Shown piece by piece: positions 37,800-48,065 of a DNA stretch of 64,000 bases (position 1 is its first letter; the number at the start of each line of letters is the position of its first letter). Source of the stretch: Pelobates cultripes (Eukaryota; Chordata; Amphibia; Anura; Pelobatidae); the NCBI GenBank assembly GCA_933207985.1, contig OW240917.1, forward strand, positions 102,337,438 to 102,401,437. The letters run 5' to 3'. The notes below the pieces were generated by a model. It was not told the origin of the DNA, ran no database searches, and was given only the letters and a program-made list of their open reading frames with translations. A program made the translations under genes and the position numbers.

Positions 37800-38400
37800 G
37801 TACTATAGTGCAGTTATACCCTACATGTATAATTATTTTCGTAATCCTACCGACTCTCCTACCACAAAACTTGCCCTAATCTAACCCATAATCCCATCCA
37901 AAAATCCAACTTGTAGTCCTACCTCGGAGGGACATCAGAAGAGGGATTTCTCAGCTCACATAATACAGAGCTCTCTGTGAGCACTTTGTACTGTGTGATT
38001 GCAGCATGAGAGGACGATCTCCCACTCCTACTGCAGCTCCTGAATTTGTGATCATTGCTGGGCAGCTGGCAAGCCTAGCACCAACACTTGGCAGAGGGAT
38101 ACCAGGGGGTCACCCAGGGGGTCTCATTACAGGGCATACTCAGATTTACAGTGACTCACATAGCGCTGCACATTTCTCATCTGTTTGTCTGGGGTCACCA
38201 ATCGTGGCCTCAGATTACAGAGATGATACTCAGGTATCTAAATATACCTGAAGCTCCCTGATTTTACCAGTTGCCATGCTGGGCACAGCTTCAGAATTAC
38301 TGCGGCAGAGCGGGATCACTCAGACTCACTATTTAAATGCAGTGCTTACTTTGAGTGCTGCACATAGCTCATCTGTCAGTCTGGGGCCACTAACTTGGGA
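37800..38400. repeat. Dispersed repeat, copy 2
   Basis: Same order as 23760-24060: CCTAATCTAACCC leader, GACATCAGAAGAGGGATTT, then TGTGTGATTGCAGCATGAGA. A segment ending in GCTGCACAT...CATCTGT...TCTGGGG is duplicated within it (38165-38195 and 38360-38390). Confidence 0.6.
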
Positions 38401-38495
38401 AATGCCTACATTTTAAACTTTAAGATATAAATGACAGAAGATTTTGCCAATGCAATTTTAAATCTAAATATTTTTCAGACATAATTAATTAGTAC

Positions 38496-38662
38496 CTTGG
38501 ATGGTTGTAGAGTGCATGCCAAATTCTTAAATCCCAGATCAATTAGATATTGAGCAATCTTCCCTAGGTCTTCCTTCTGCAGCATTTCCTTATAATTGGT
38601 CATAATGACTTGTATTTTCTTCATTATTTCCACAGCAATATTTGTATCTCTTTTCTCTCCAG
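38496..38662 (-). CDS. DDX60: DDX60 exon i
   Basis: Two bases complete a threonine, then 55 codons: GEKRDTNIAVEIMKKIQVIM, LGKIAQYLIDLGFKNLA and a final LQPSK in phase 0. The acceptor is TGTAG and the donor AAG/GTACTA. It is separated from exon h by a 6.7-kb intron holding the PLE and an L2-like LINE. Confidence 0.92.
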
Positions 38663-39040
38663 CTACATTTATAAAATGAAAATAAAGGATTTTAGAAAAA
38701 AAAATAAAAAATGATCAAAGCAATGGATTAAAACAGTTTATCTGCCCATAAACCATAACACTAGCCTAATTTTACAATCAATATATTTATGCATACACTT
38801 ACATATTTTAAACTGTAGACCTTTGCAAGAAGATAATTGTTTAAAGACTAATAATTGGGCAACATTTAACTGGAATGTAAAATCGATTTCTGGACTAAAG
38901 AGAGCATTAGTAGAATCTAGTTAGTGATGTGGTTATGATTGTGAGAAACAGAAAACAGGGAACATAAAAAACTGTTTGATCTAGAACGATCGCAACACCA
39001 CACTTACTGTCCAGTCTGCCAAATTCACTTTGTGTAATAT

Positions 39041-39049
39041 ATTATATAT

Positions 39050-39086
<37 letters not shown>
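39041..39086. repeat. (TA)n and TATAT-rich run
   Basis: Three TATATTA units, then about 13 TA units; it sits exactly at the 3' edge of the PLE. Confidence 0.9.
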
Positions 39087-39092
<6 letters not shown>

Positions 39093-39159
39093 ACAAATTA
39101 ATGGTTGCACTCACGGTTTTTCCAATTAAAAGTCCAAAGTTTATTGTCAATTCATAAAA

Positions 39160-39206
39160 ACTGCGATCAACGTTTCAGTCCTACCCAGAGGACTTTCATC
39201 AGGATC
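39160..39206 (-). ncRNA. Hammerhead-ribozyme-like motif in PLE 3' region
   Basis: Minus strand: GATC (stem I side), CTGATGA (39196-39202, perfect box), one extra A, a perfect 6-bp stem II AGTCCT/AGGACT with loop CTGGGT, GAAAC (39172-39176), then GTT and GATC to close stem I. Hammerheads with very short stem III are known in PLEs. The extra A beside stem II is a deviation. Confidence 0.55.
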
Positions 39207-39289
39207 ATAAAAACAATAATCACATATACAACACAATTTATATAAGACATAGTTGATTAAAATAAGTAAATTAAGGTGTGTAAGCTTAC

Positions 39290-39430
39290 CCCCAGTGAAT
39301 GTGACCGTCTGCCCGGCGTCCCAGCGGCCCGTGTGCGCATGTGCAAACGTGCTCCGCCCCGCGTAGTGACGTCATACTACGCCGGCGTGACTGTCCGTTA
39401 CCATAGCGACGCGAATACATACACACGTCG
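39290..39430 (-). promoter_or_regulatory. CpG-rich promoter-like segment of PLE with CRE palindrome
   Basis: Sharply higher CpG density than its surroundings, with TGACGTCA at 39367-39374 and a self-complementary GTCGCTATGG / CCATAGCGAC pair (about 39402-39436). In PLEs the terminal repeats carry the promoter (family knowledge); the same order occurs in the copy at 7690-9100. Confidence 0.45.
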
Positions 39431-40283
39431 CTATGGAGACATAATACAAAACGGACAGCAACCTTGTGATTAAGTTACTAATATTGGAGTGATCTAAACA
39501 CTGAATCTCTATCTACAAAGTGCAGGGAAATGAAGAAAATTGGTTCATTAATATATTAAAAGTGCATTACATTGATCTGGCTGATCGCCAGTGTATATAA
39601 AAAAGTGCAATGTGCAATGATATATCAAGTGCTAAGGTTAATTTACACAATAATGACTCATAGTATGTGCAATATGCAGGTACCTAAATAAGCAGTGATC
39701 ATAAAAGTGTGAAGTGACAACATATTCAAGGTGCAATCAAGTGCTTAAAGTGATATGGTGCTGAAACATGCTAAGTATATATTGCACAAGGGTGATAAGT
39801 AGTGTGTAATCTAAGTACATAAGAACCAATAATATGCATAAAAAACATATAAAAAAGGTACATATTCACAAACAACTTCTAAAGCATGTTTTCTAGAATA
39901 TTGCTAAAACTAAATATAATATCACTAAAAGATTATGATTTATACAATCATTACCCAAATTATTAAAGTGATAAATCATAGTGAATAATGCCCTAGTCTA
40001 TATTTTAAAATTATATACCTTAAAATAATATATCAAGCTGGAGTTGTAATCCTAATCTGACTGCAGAAAATTAGATTTTTTACTAGGTCAAATTATGGTT
40101 AATATTCAAAGGTGCGGAAATACAAAGGAGCTTATTACTAGTGAAAATTATCATTCCTAGACATACCTCCATCTTATGGGCAGACCATGGCTATTAGTTA
40201 AAGCAAACATATTATATACCTCCAAGAGACTGTTGCTTAATCAAGGACTCTTATACTAAATACTACATTTTACAAAAAAACAT

Positions 40284-42482
40284 TTATAAAAAAGAATGGA
40301 AAGAAATATGTTCATTCAACCCCTTCGGGGATACTGTATCCAACTCAAAAATCCAAAAAGTTTCCCTATTTAGCAAAAGTCGCCCTCGGTCACCAGCTCT
40401 GTTGGATGCTGGTACATGCTCAATTGCTACAAACTTCAAAGTAGCTAGTGAATGTCCCATCTGTAAGAAATGTTTGGCGACTGGTTTATCCGATGTTCCA
40501 TCCCTATACGCCAGCCTGATGCTTGATCGATGTCCTCTGATCCTTTCACATAGCGCAGTTTCTGTCTTCCCTACGTATACCAAGCCACATGGGCACATTA
40601 ATTTGTAGATAACATGTGTGGTTTTACATGTTATAGTACTCTTGATGGAGTATTGCTTGTTCGTGTGTGGGTGAAAAAAACTTTTTGTTGGCGTCATGTG
40701 TCCACATGTAACGCACCCAAGGCAACGAACACAACCTCGATTTTGAGTAAATGTGTGCTCCGAGTAGCTTAAAACGGGGTCTGTATGGACTAATAAATCC
40801 TTCAGATTTTTGTTCCTTTTATGGCAAATAAGCGGGTTTTCACGGAAGACCTTAGGGAGTGTGTCATCAGCTGCTAGAATTCTCCAGTTCTTTCTTACGA
40901 CAGAGGAGATGGACTGGGTAGACTTGTGGTATGTGGTGGGAAAGACAAGTCTTTGAGCTATTGCTTGTTTTTCAAATGCCCGGGGTTTCCTGGCTTCCAC
41001 CAACGCTTGATCCAAGACCGAACGTTGGTACCCACGTTGCATGAATTTATTTGTCATCTCCAATAGTTGTCTTTCCCTGGTGGCATCTTCAGAATTATTT
41101 CTAATCACTCTTAGGTACTGCGCTTTTGGAAGTGATTTTATTAGAGGTTGTGGATGAGCACTATTTGCATGTAATAGAGTATTTCTATCCGTCATCTTAG
41201 TGTACAGACTATACTCAATCTTATCATGACCAACCCTCAGCTCCACATCCAAATACTGAACTTTTTCAGGACTGATATGCGCAGTCAATCTGATGGGTCC
41301 TGGGAGCTGATTGAGGTTTTCCACCATCTCATTCGTTTCCATCACTGTACCTTTCCAGATGATCAAGAGATCATCTATGAAGCGATAATATCCCTGGATT
41401 AGGTGACCATAAGGTGTCAGGATATATCGTTTTTCATACATGTACATGTATGCATTAGCATACATGGGGGCCATTGCTGCCCCCATCGACGTGCCAGACA
41501 CCTGTAAGTACCAGGAGTTTTCAAAACGAAAATAATTCTTCTCCAAAGCCAGTGTAAGTATTTCCAGAACAAACTCAATGGGAGGTCCCGTATATACTGG
41601 AGAGGCCAGCAGCACCTGGCGCATAGCCTCTATTCCCTCCTCGTGTGGAATCACTGTATACAGGCTGCTCACGTCCATGGTAACAAGTATTGGTTGATGG
41701 CCTCCAAATTCAATTTCGCCAATTTTATTCAGTAGTGTAGGAGTGTCTTTGATGCATGTCTCCAGATGTTCTATTGGCTTTTTGAATAAATAATCCAGCC
41801 ATTTGGCCAGAGGTTCAATAATTCCATTGATCGCAGACACTATGGGACGTCCCGGTGGATGTTGAGCATTCTTATGTATCTTTGGAATGCTATATATGAT
41901 AGGGCTTCGCGGGTTCTTTTGATTGAGGAACTGAAACAACTCCATGTTGATGAAACCAGCTCTTAAGCCCATGGACAGTGTGTCATATATTGTTCGTTGG
42001 AATTCAGTTGTGGGATCTTGGTCCAGGGGTAAATAAGTATTCATGTCCCCTAATTGACCTTTCATTTCCTTCGCATAATCATCGTAGTTCATTATAACGA
42101 TGCCTCCTCCCTTATCTGCAGCCCGTATAATAATAGAATGATCCTCCGCCAAATTCTTTATAAGTTTTCTTTGATGCTTAGTGATGTTATGTCTCTTACA
42201 ACTCGGCTTGGTTATAACGTTATGTGCTTCCTTATTGGTCAATGATAAAAAAGTCTTGATGGACGATTTACTTGTTGCCGGATCAAAAGTTGAAGGTGGC
42301 CGAAATCTATGTTGTGGTACACAGTTAGTTGGAGTGCCTACATTATCTTGTAGGTAAAAGTGGTCTTTCAAACGAAGGTTTCTCCCAAATTTAAACCACT
42401 CTACTTCCCATTTAAACTGATCAGCATTAGCCGTAGGGACAAAAGATAATCCCAGGCTTAAAAGATCTATTTCTTCTTGCAA
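40284..42482 (-). CDS. PLE reverse transcriptase + GIY-YIG endonuclease (ORF2)
   Basis: 732 codons with no stop. There is no ATG at the start of this frame: the first codon counted is TTG, and the frame stays open upstream to 42629 and beyond, overlapping ORF1. Near the start it reads IDLLSLGLSFVPT (typical PLE N-terminal box), then AADKGGGIVIM (about residue 120), VTMDVSSLYTVIPHEEGIEA (about 267), GTSMGAAMAPMYANAY (about 330), YRFIDDLLIIW (catalytic xxDD, about 368), a cysteine cluster CVRCLGCVTC (about 610), and a GIY-YIG domain: VIYKLMCPCGLVYVGKTE with R, H and NRETFWIFEL downstream. The element copies RNA at a nicked target (family knowledge). All key residues appear present, so this copy may be recently active. 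Confidence 0.93.
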   Translation of the reverse strand: MQEEIDLLSLGLSFVPTANADQFKWEVEWFKFGRNLRLKDHFYLQDNVGTPTNCVPQHRFRPPSTFDPATSKSSIKTFLSLTNKEAHNVITKPSCKRHNITKHQRKLIKNLAEDHSIIIRAADKGGGIVIMNYDDYAKEMKGQLGDMNTYLPLDQDPTTEFQRTIYDTLSMGLRAGFINMELFQFLNQKNPRSPIIYSIPKIHKNAQHPPGRPIVSAINGIIEPLAKWLDYLFKKPIEHLETCIKDTPTLLNKIGEIEFGGHQPILVTMDVSSLYTVIPHEEGIEAMRQVLLASPVYTGPPIEFVLEILTLALEKNYFRFENSWYLQVSGTSMGAAMAPMYANAYMYMYEKRYILTPYGHLIQGYYRFIDDLLIIWKGTVMETNEMVENLNQLPGPIRLTAHISPEKVQYLDVELRVGHDKIEYSLYTKMTDRNTLLHANSAHPQPLIKSLPKAQYLRVIRNNSEDATRERQLLEMTNKFMQRGYQRSVLDQALVEARKPRAFEKQAIAQRLVFPTTYHKSTQSISSVVRKNWRILAADDTLPKVFRENPLICHKRNKNLKDLLVHTDPVLSYSEHTFTQNRGCVRCLGCVTCGHMTPTKSFFHPHTNKQYSIKSTITCKTTHVIYKLMCPCGLVYVGKTETALCERIRGHRSSIRLAYRDGTSDKPVAKHFLQMGHSLATLKFVAIEHVPASNRAGDRGRLLLNRETFWIFELDTVSPKGLNEHISFHSFL

Positions 42483-42514
42483 TAACGGCCTACGGGAAAG
42501 ATTAAATATAGGAA

Positions 42515-43021
42515 TTACTTCCTGAGAGGCGGTTTGCCTCTTGGCATTATTTTTTGTTTGCCCGCCTCTTCTGGATTTGCGCTTCCTCTTACACGACTTC
42601 TGGTGGAAGCGCCCGTTTCTGCCGTTTCTAAAAAAAGATGGGGGGAAGGTGGAGCAGTTGCACTTTGTTCATTATCGGAAGCCGACTCTCCGGATGTAGT
42701 GTCAATAGTGACTATTCTGGGTTTAACAATCCTCTTACGGGGTCTTCTTGGTCTCTGCATGTTGTTGCTCGTTAACCATCTGTAGACGCGATGGTCCAAG
42801 TAGTCCTGATGAACTTTTTCGAACTTCAATTTTTTAAATTTAATTAATTCATTTTTATACTTTAATAAATCCTCCTGTAGCTTACATAACAGTCTCTGTC
42901 CTTCTGGAGAAGCTAACAATAGAGCATACTCAGTTTCTACTTCCAAAATTTTTTTATCAACGTCTATCAATATATATAGAATGATGTTGCTATTCAAACC
43001 TCTCTTTAGCAACATGTCCAT
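42515..43021 (-). CDS. PLE ORF1 (N-terminal, coiled/basic)
   Basis: 168 codons from ATG at 43021. Residues 20-75 are helical and charged (EVETEYALLLASPEGQRLLC, LLKYKNELIKFKKLKFEKV), suggesting a coiled coil. Residues 88-105 are strongly basic (RPRRPRKRIVKPR), a likely nuclear signal. The stretch 106-130 is acidic/serine-proline. At codons 129-131 the sequence is CTT TTT TTA, a canonical slippery site. After it the -1 frame, not this one, gives PLE-like protein, so residues 132-168 are probably the unshifted tail only. Confidence 0.8.
   Translation of the reverse strand: MDMLLKRGLNSNIILYILIDVDKKILEVETEYALLLASPEGQRLLCKLQEDLLKYKNELIKFKKLKFEKVHQDYLDHRVYRWLTSNNMQRPRRPRKRIVKPRIVTIDTTSGESASDNEQSATAPPSPHLFLETAETGASTRSRVRGSANPEEAGKQKIMPRGKPPLRK
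42629..42635 (-). promoter_or_regulatory. Slippery heptamer for -1 ribosomal frameshifting
   Basis: Minus strand T TTT TTA, in register with ORF1 codons 129-131 (C-TT TTT TTA). A -1 slip continues in the frame AGA AAC GGC..., which stays open for 49 codons (including KSCKRKRKSRRGG) and enters ORF2. The fused product would be 912 residues. The alternative is a one-base deletion in the T7 run. Confidence 0.6.
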
Positions 43022-43229
43022 AATTATTTAATGTTTAGCTTCTTCTGTACATGTATGCACAGTAAGCTCTGATGGAAGCTTTTTGACCATTGTATTAATT
43101 TGCTAACCTCCTTTAAGATCCAACATGTGACATTTAACTTTACATGCAATCCAGAGCCAGTTGGGGGGAGGTTTTTTATGTTGCGGGAACTGCAGAAGTT
43201 AAGTGTAGTTGATGGGTTAGGAGCATAAT

Positions 43230-43435
43230 ATTAATAAAGAAAACTATTCCTACTGACCAAGAGGTGGCTGCGCTTCTTCTTTCCTCTTGCCCCACCACTT
43301 GCCCACTCAATCCTGTCCCATTTCACCTTATCAGATCTCTCTCCACTTGTCTCGTGCCTTCCTTAACGCTCATATTCAACTGTTCTGGTGTTGTCCCTTC
43401 TGATCTTAAACATGCCACTAATACCTATCCTGAAG

Positions 43436-43467
<32 letters not shown>

Positions 43468-45065
43468 ACCATCTCTTGACCCATCCTCCCCCTCTAACTA
43501 TTGTCCTATATCCCTGCTCCCTTTTTCCTCAAAGCTCCTGCAAAGACTTTTATTTACCTGTGTGTCTTGCTTCCTCAATTCCAACTCTCTCCTTGACCCT
43601 CTTCAATCTGGTTCCCGCGCACTCTGAGACTGCGCTTATCAAAGTTACCAACAACCTAATCACAGCTAAATTCAAAGGTCACTACTCCATACTAATTCTT
43701 CTTGACATCTCTGCTGCCGTTGACCATGCTCTCCTTCTTCAAACTCTTCAATCACTCGGTTTCTGTGACTCTGTCCTCTTGTGGTTTTCCTCATCTCTCC
43801 CAATGCTCATTCAGTGTCTCCTTTTCTAAGGACACCTCCTCCCCTCGTCTTGTCTCGGTTGGAGTCCCACAAGGCTCTGTCCTTGGTCCCCTTCTATTTT
43901 CTCTTTATACTGCCTCTCTTGGCAAACTTATTACCTCTTTTGGATTCCACTACCATCTGTACGCTGATGACACCCAGATATGATATCTCTCCTCCCCGGA
44001 CCTCTCTCCTGCCGTAATGCAATGTGTCACGGCTTTCCTTTCTTCCATTTGACTGGATGGCCTCCCATTTTCTGAAACTCAATCTCTCTAAACGGAGCTC
44101 CTGGTCTTTCCTCCTCCTAATACAGATCCTCCTCTTTTGCTCTCCCTTCAAGTTGGTGGTATCCACATCAGTTCATCCTTGCAAGTGCCCTGTCTTGGTG
44201 ACATACTTGATTCTGGCCTCACCTTTGAGCCTCACATCCAGTAGATTTAATCTTAAAAACAGAGCCTGCATCTGCCCCTTTCTTATGCAAGATGCTACCA
44301 AGGATTATTGTAACCCTCTCCTGATTGGTCTTCCCAAAAGCCGTACTGCACCGTAGTGGTGCAGTACGGCTTTTGGGAAGACCAATCAGGAGAGGGTTAC
44401 AATAATCCATGTGGGAAATTACTAGAGTCCATAATGAACGCTGCCGCCAGACTGATTTTCCTCTCTAGTTGGTTCTCTCACCTCACCCCTCTGTCAGGCC
44501 TTACATTGGCTTCCTGTATGCTATAGGAGTCAATTCAAGGTACGAATTCACACCTATAAAGCACTGAACAACTCTAGCCCCTCTTCTATCTCTTCACAGA
44601 TCCATAGGAATGTCCCTTCGCTGTCTCTCCGCTCTGCCTGTGACCACCTCCTGTCCGTTGTTCGCACCCATACGGCCAACTCACGCTTGCAGGACTTCCC
44701 GCGGGCGGCTCCCTTCCTACGGTATAGCCTGCCTACTGCCATCAGACTCTCCTAGTCTTCAGTCCTTTAAAACCCATCTCTTTAGGAAAACTTGTAACCT
44801 CTACCTTACATACTGGTCTCTTGCTCTCTCCTCTAGCTCTGCCTCACTCCCATCTTATTTGACTGCAAATTCCTGTCCTATTGTGTTTTACTCCCCACCT
44901 CCTATAGAATGTAAGCTCGTTTGAGCAGGGTCCTCTTTAGCCTATTGTTCTTGTAAGTTTTCTTGTAATTGTCCTATTTATAGTTACATCTCCCCTCTCA
45001 TAATATTGTAAAGCACTATGGAATCTGTTGGCGCCGTACAAATGGCAATAATATTAATAAATAAT
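43230..45065 (+). mobile_element. L2-like LINE, reverse transcriptase and 3' end
   Basis: Frames carry [20 protein letters not shown] (43490-43550), [40 protein letters not shown] (43860-43920), LYADDTQI (about 43958), then ATKDYCNPLLIGLPKS. The 3' end reads AAAGCACTATGGAATCTGTT, then GGCGCCGTACAAATGGCAAT and (ATA) repeats. Frame breaks occur, including a 26-bp A run at 43437-43465 and a 51-bp foldback. YADD is intact. Confidence 0.87.
44302..44408. repeat. Perfect 51-bp inverted duplication inside the LINE ORF
   Basis: 44302-44352 (GGATTATTGTAACCCTCTCC ... GCACC) is repeated exactly inverted at 44358-44408, around a 5-bp spacer GTAGT. The left arm is the normal LINE sequence (DYCNPLLIGLPKSRTAP); the right arm is the added inverse copy. 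Confidence 0.95.
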
Positions 45066-45329
45066 AAGTTTTGTATTTGCACTTTGTGGAGTTTAAAAAA
45101 ATGCATCTATTATCATAATATCTCTACTTCTAGTGTGTGCACTTGCATACTCCATCTAATGTATGCACAATGTTCAAATCTACAGTGAATGTATCCCCTT
45201 TGCTGTGGACTCTGTGTGATGCACATGTGTTACTGCTTTTTCATGCTATGCTTTATAGGAAGGCTCAATTTAAAGACCATGCCTGCAGATGATAAACAGT
45301 GTGATGTTTAGCTGGAAGAAAATACTTAC

Positions 45330-45582
45330 TTTTCATTTTGCAGTGTTCATGCCACACATCAACACAGGTTTTTAATGTTGCTAATTCTGAACAAAACTTC
45401 ACAGATTGTGTTCCCAAAGAATGAACAAATTGTTCCTGCTTTTGTATCCCGGAGACAAAGTCTGTCTGGATGTCTTTTTTAAGAACAATAGCCATCGACC
45501 TCCACTGCTCTAATTCCTTGTTTTCTTCTTTGGCCTTATTTTTTTTCTGATTTGCTTGTATAATTTGATCTTTTTTCTTCAT
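45330..45582 (-). CDS. DDX60: DDX60 exon h (lysine/glutamate-rich, longest exon)
   Basis: 84 codons plus one base, starting at ATG but internal to the gene (MKKKDQIIQANQKKNKAKEE, then ELEQWRSMAIVLKKDI). The charged stretch at the start looks like a coiled or extended linker ahead of the helicase. It then reads VKFCSELATLKTC and VWHEHCKMK. The acceptor is TCACAG and the donor AAAA/GTAAGT. Confidence 0.92.
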
Positions 45583-45781
45583 CTGTGAATATATCCAAAT
45601 CAGATTACTTCAATAATTTTCATTAATTTGAACACTATTTTTTACACGTTTGCATACAGACACATACACAAATTAATACACTAAACAGTATTTTGTCTGT
45701 GAAAATGACAGAACCTGCACCAGTGTCTGGTTTAAACTCAGTGCTTTTCAAATCCCAACCATATAGTATATTCTACTAAAG

Positions 45782-45865
45782 CAGAGGTTCTCAACCCAGT
45801 CCTCGAGACCCCCTACCAGTCCAGGATTTGGGGATTACCTAAGGTGTTTAGAAAAAAAAAAACCC
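45782..45865. mobile_element. Partial hAT-type MITE (same family as 19005)
   Basis: CAGAGGTTCTCAACCCAGTC, then GACCCCCTACCAGTCCAGGA; only one end is present. 45870-47354 is otherwise AT-rich intron without a recognisable feature. Confidence 0.75.
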
Positions 45866-47354
45866 TCCTCAAGTGACAACATCACCTTAAAAACAATTTT
45901 TCATATAATAGCCATTTCATCAAGTTTTGAAAAAAAAAAAAAATACATGGTTTTCTGGACCTCGTAAGAATTAATTATTGCCACCATTGGTTACTGATCT
46001 ATTGTAACAAAAAAATAAACAAACACAAAAATCGTATCCAGTGTCAAAAATGCAAATTTCCAAAGGCTTGAGGCATGGTTAGTACTGGTGTATGTATGTG
46101 GGCAAAAGCTCAGAAAAGCTTATTTTCCACAAGCGACTAAGCTAGAGCCTGCTATTTTAGGCTCGATATATTGTGAGTGACCCATTACCTCTGTCATACA
46201 TTTTATTTATATATACAGTATTATGCTATGTATATGTTATATTTTTCAGATTAACTTCAAGATCTTCAATTACTAAGTATATGTATATTTTTTTTCCTTT
46301 GAACTGCACCCCCCACTCTGTTATATTGTTATTCAACTATTTGTTAGTGTCTTTTTGTGATTTTTAGACACTGGGGGTAGTTGCTACTTTGTACTATTTA
46401 GCGCCAATCCACCTACACTTGTTTCTCTTTTTTAAATGTGAAAATCTTGTTTTTCTTTTATATTTTGCTTTCAGTTGGTGTCCTACTGTTGAGAATTGAC
46501 GGTTTCCTATAGAGGCTGACATGTATATATTAGTTCAGAATATCCATGGAGATGATTTGGCAGAGTATGCCTTATTGTGAACGGATTTAGTTAAACTAAA
46601 ATATACCAATATTATTTATATATGCTAGTGATTCGGAATGGAATACACCAAAACTAGCAGTTGAGGTTTACCCTTGCTACTGTTGCCATACAGCTTTTGT
46701 TAATTGGAGCCTGAGTAATATACAAAAATATAAAAAGATATACATTCTCAGAAAATGATGGAAAACATTATACAAACACTTGTGGATAGCTCGAGTGAAA
46801 TGCAAAAAGAGATAAAATACTTTACTAATGATACCTATTTATTATTCTGTGAAGAATAAGCTAAAAATCAGGCCACACTCACAACACTCCTCACCCCATG
46901 TGTAACAATAAAACTTCTGAAAGAACAATAAACAAGTAAACAATGAAGTACTGGAAAACATCTGAGTGGTTTGTTGTCACATACACAGATGTACCCAATA
47001 AATTTACGTGAGCTCCTGAAGTTACTTGAAGAGGTGACTTTGTTATGGAGTCGTGAAATAACTCGGCTTTACTATAAAATCAATTATTCAGCATTAATCA
47101 CCAACTGTAACAATAATTGTAACATGGACGGTCTGAGATTGCGAAGGACATTTCCTCTAGCTTTCTGTTTAATTCATTGCTTTCTCATTAAAAATAATGA
47201 GAAGTATATGTCTGCTGCTTTGCTCCACTAATAGATCAGACTACTAGCGTGGATGACAGTGTGAGGCACAATGCCTACCTACCAGTCAGTTTTAAAATGG
47301 ATGGTATCAAACGGAAATGTGTGTTCATATTAAAAGCTAAATTAAGTTACTTAC

Positions 47355-47521
47355 TGGCGTTTCTTTTTTCTTCCCGAAAGATTGTTTTACATTTGTCTTC
47401 TCCGACTCACCATGCTGCACAACAATTTTCGTAGGAGTGGTCAAACCTAAAGATGTTCCATAAAGACGCAGATGGTTTTGGAGCTTTTGATAATTTTTCA
47501 GCCCCCACTTGTCTTTAATTT
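47355..47521 (-). CDS. DDX60: DDX60 exon g
   Basis: Two bases complete a glutamate, then 55 codons: IKDKWGLKNYQKLQNHLRLY, TTPTKIVVQHGE and a basic end KKKETP in phase 0. The acceptor is ACTCAG and the donor CCA/GTAAGT. It starts the lysine-rich linker that continues in exon h. Confidence 0.92.
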
Positions 47522-48065
47522 CTGAGTAAAACAAAACAAAAAAAATGTTGCCTATCAATATTTAGTATTCATTTTCTGCAATTTAAATACAACAAAGACA
47601 CACCATTGAGAAAAAGTAGTACATAGGGATCTAAACAATAAAGAACTTTTACCAGACAGAATCCAACAATCACAGTTATAAAATAGGATCAAGCATAGAG
47701 GAGGAAAAAAAAATTTAAAAAAATGGTACGGTCATCTGGTCAACATTGAAGTACCCAACACCAATGCAGCAACTAAAATTTGTGGGAACTGGCAAGGATT
47801 AAAAGGGGTGAGAGATAGGATGGATGAGAGGGAAACAAAATATGTAAGGCATGGAAAGAGGACAAAGGAGAGGAGGGAGATGACACCAACAAGTCAGTTG
47901 AAAACCCAAATCACAAAAGTTTTGTGTGAGTAATTGAATCTGGAAACAATCAACCTTGTCATATAAGATTTGTCTGATCTCCTTGATCTTAGCTATCCAT
48001 GGGTGGAGCATGGGGGGGGGGAGCTACCATTTCCAGAGCACATGGATTAGGGCTTTAACTAACAC

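Larger units (their letters stand above)
39087..43024 (-). mobile_element. Penelope-like element (PLE), nearly intact coding region
   Basis: In minus sense: a 168-codon frame, a 732-codon frame with reverse transcriptase and GIY-YIG nuclease, a 1.2-kb 3' region with a CpG-rich promoter-like segment (39290-39430), and a hammerhead-like core (39160-39206). It ends at a TA-rich run. It has the same orientation as DDX60, inside a 6.7-kb intron. No stop breaks either frame. The 5' side ends shortly before ORF1 (a 5' terminal repeat was not found; an L2-like LINE starts about 43230). Confidence 0.9.

Noticed and set aside
40402..42245. Plus-strand frames over the PLE
   Set aside because: Antisense shadows of the PLE reverse transcriptase frame; no conserved motif.
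42482..42482. Methionine start of the PLE reverse transcriptase frame
   Set aside because: The codon is TTG and the frame is open further upstream, so this is not a supported start; frameshift entry from ORF1, or an upstream start, is more likely.
43022..43230. 5' terminal repeat of the PLE with a second hammerhead
   Set aside because: Searched on both strands; no CTGANGA/GAAAC arrangement or CpG block before the L2-like LINE begins.
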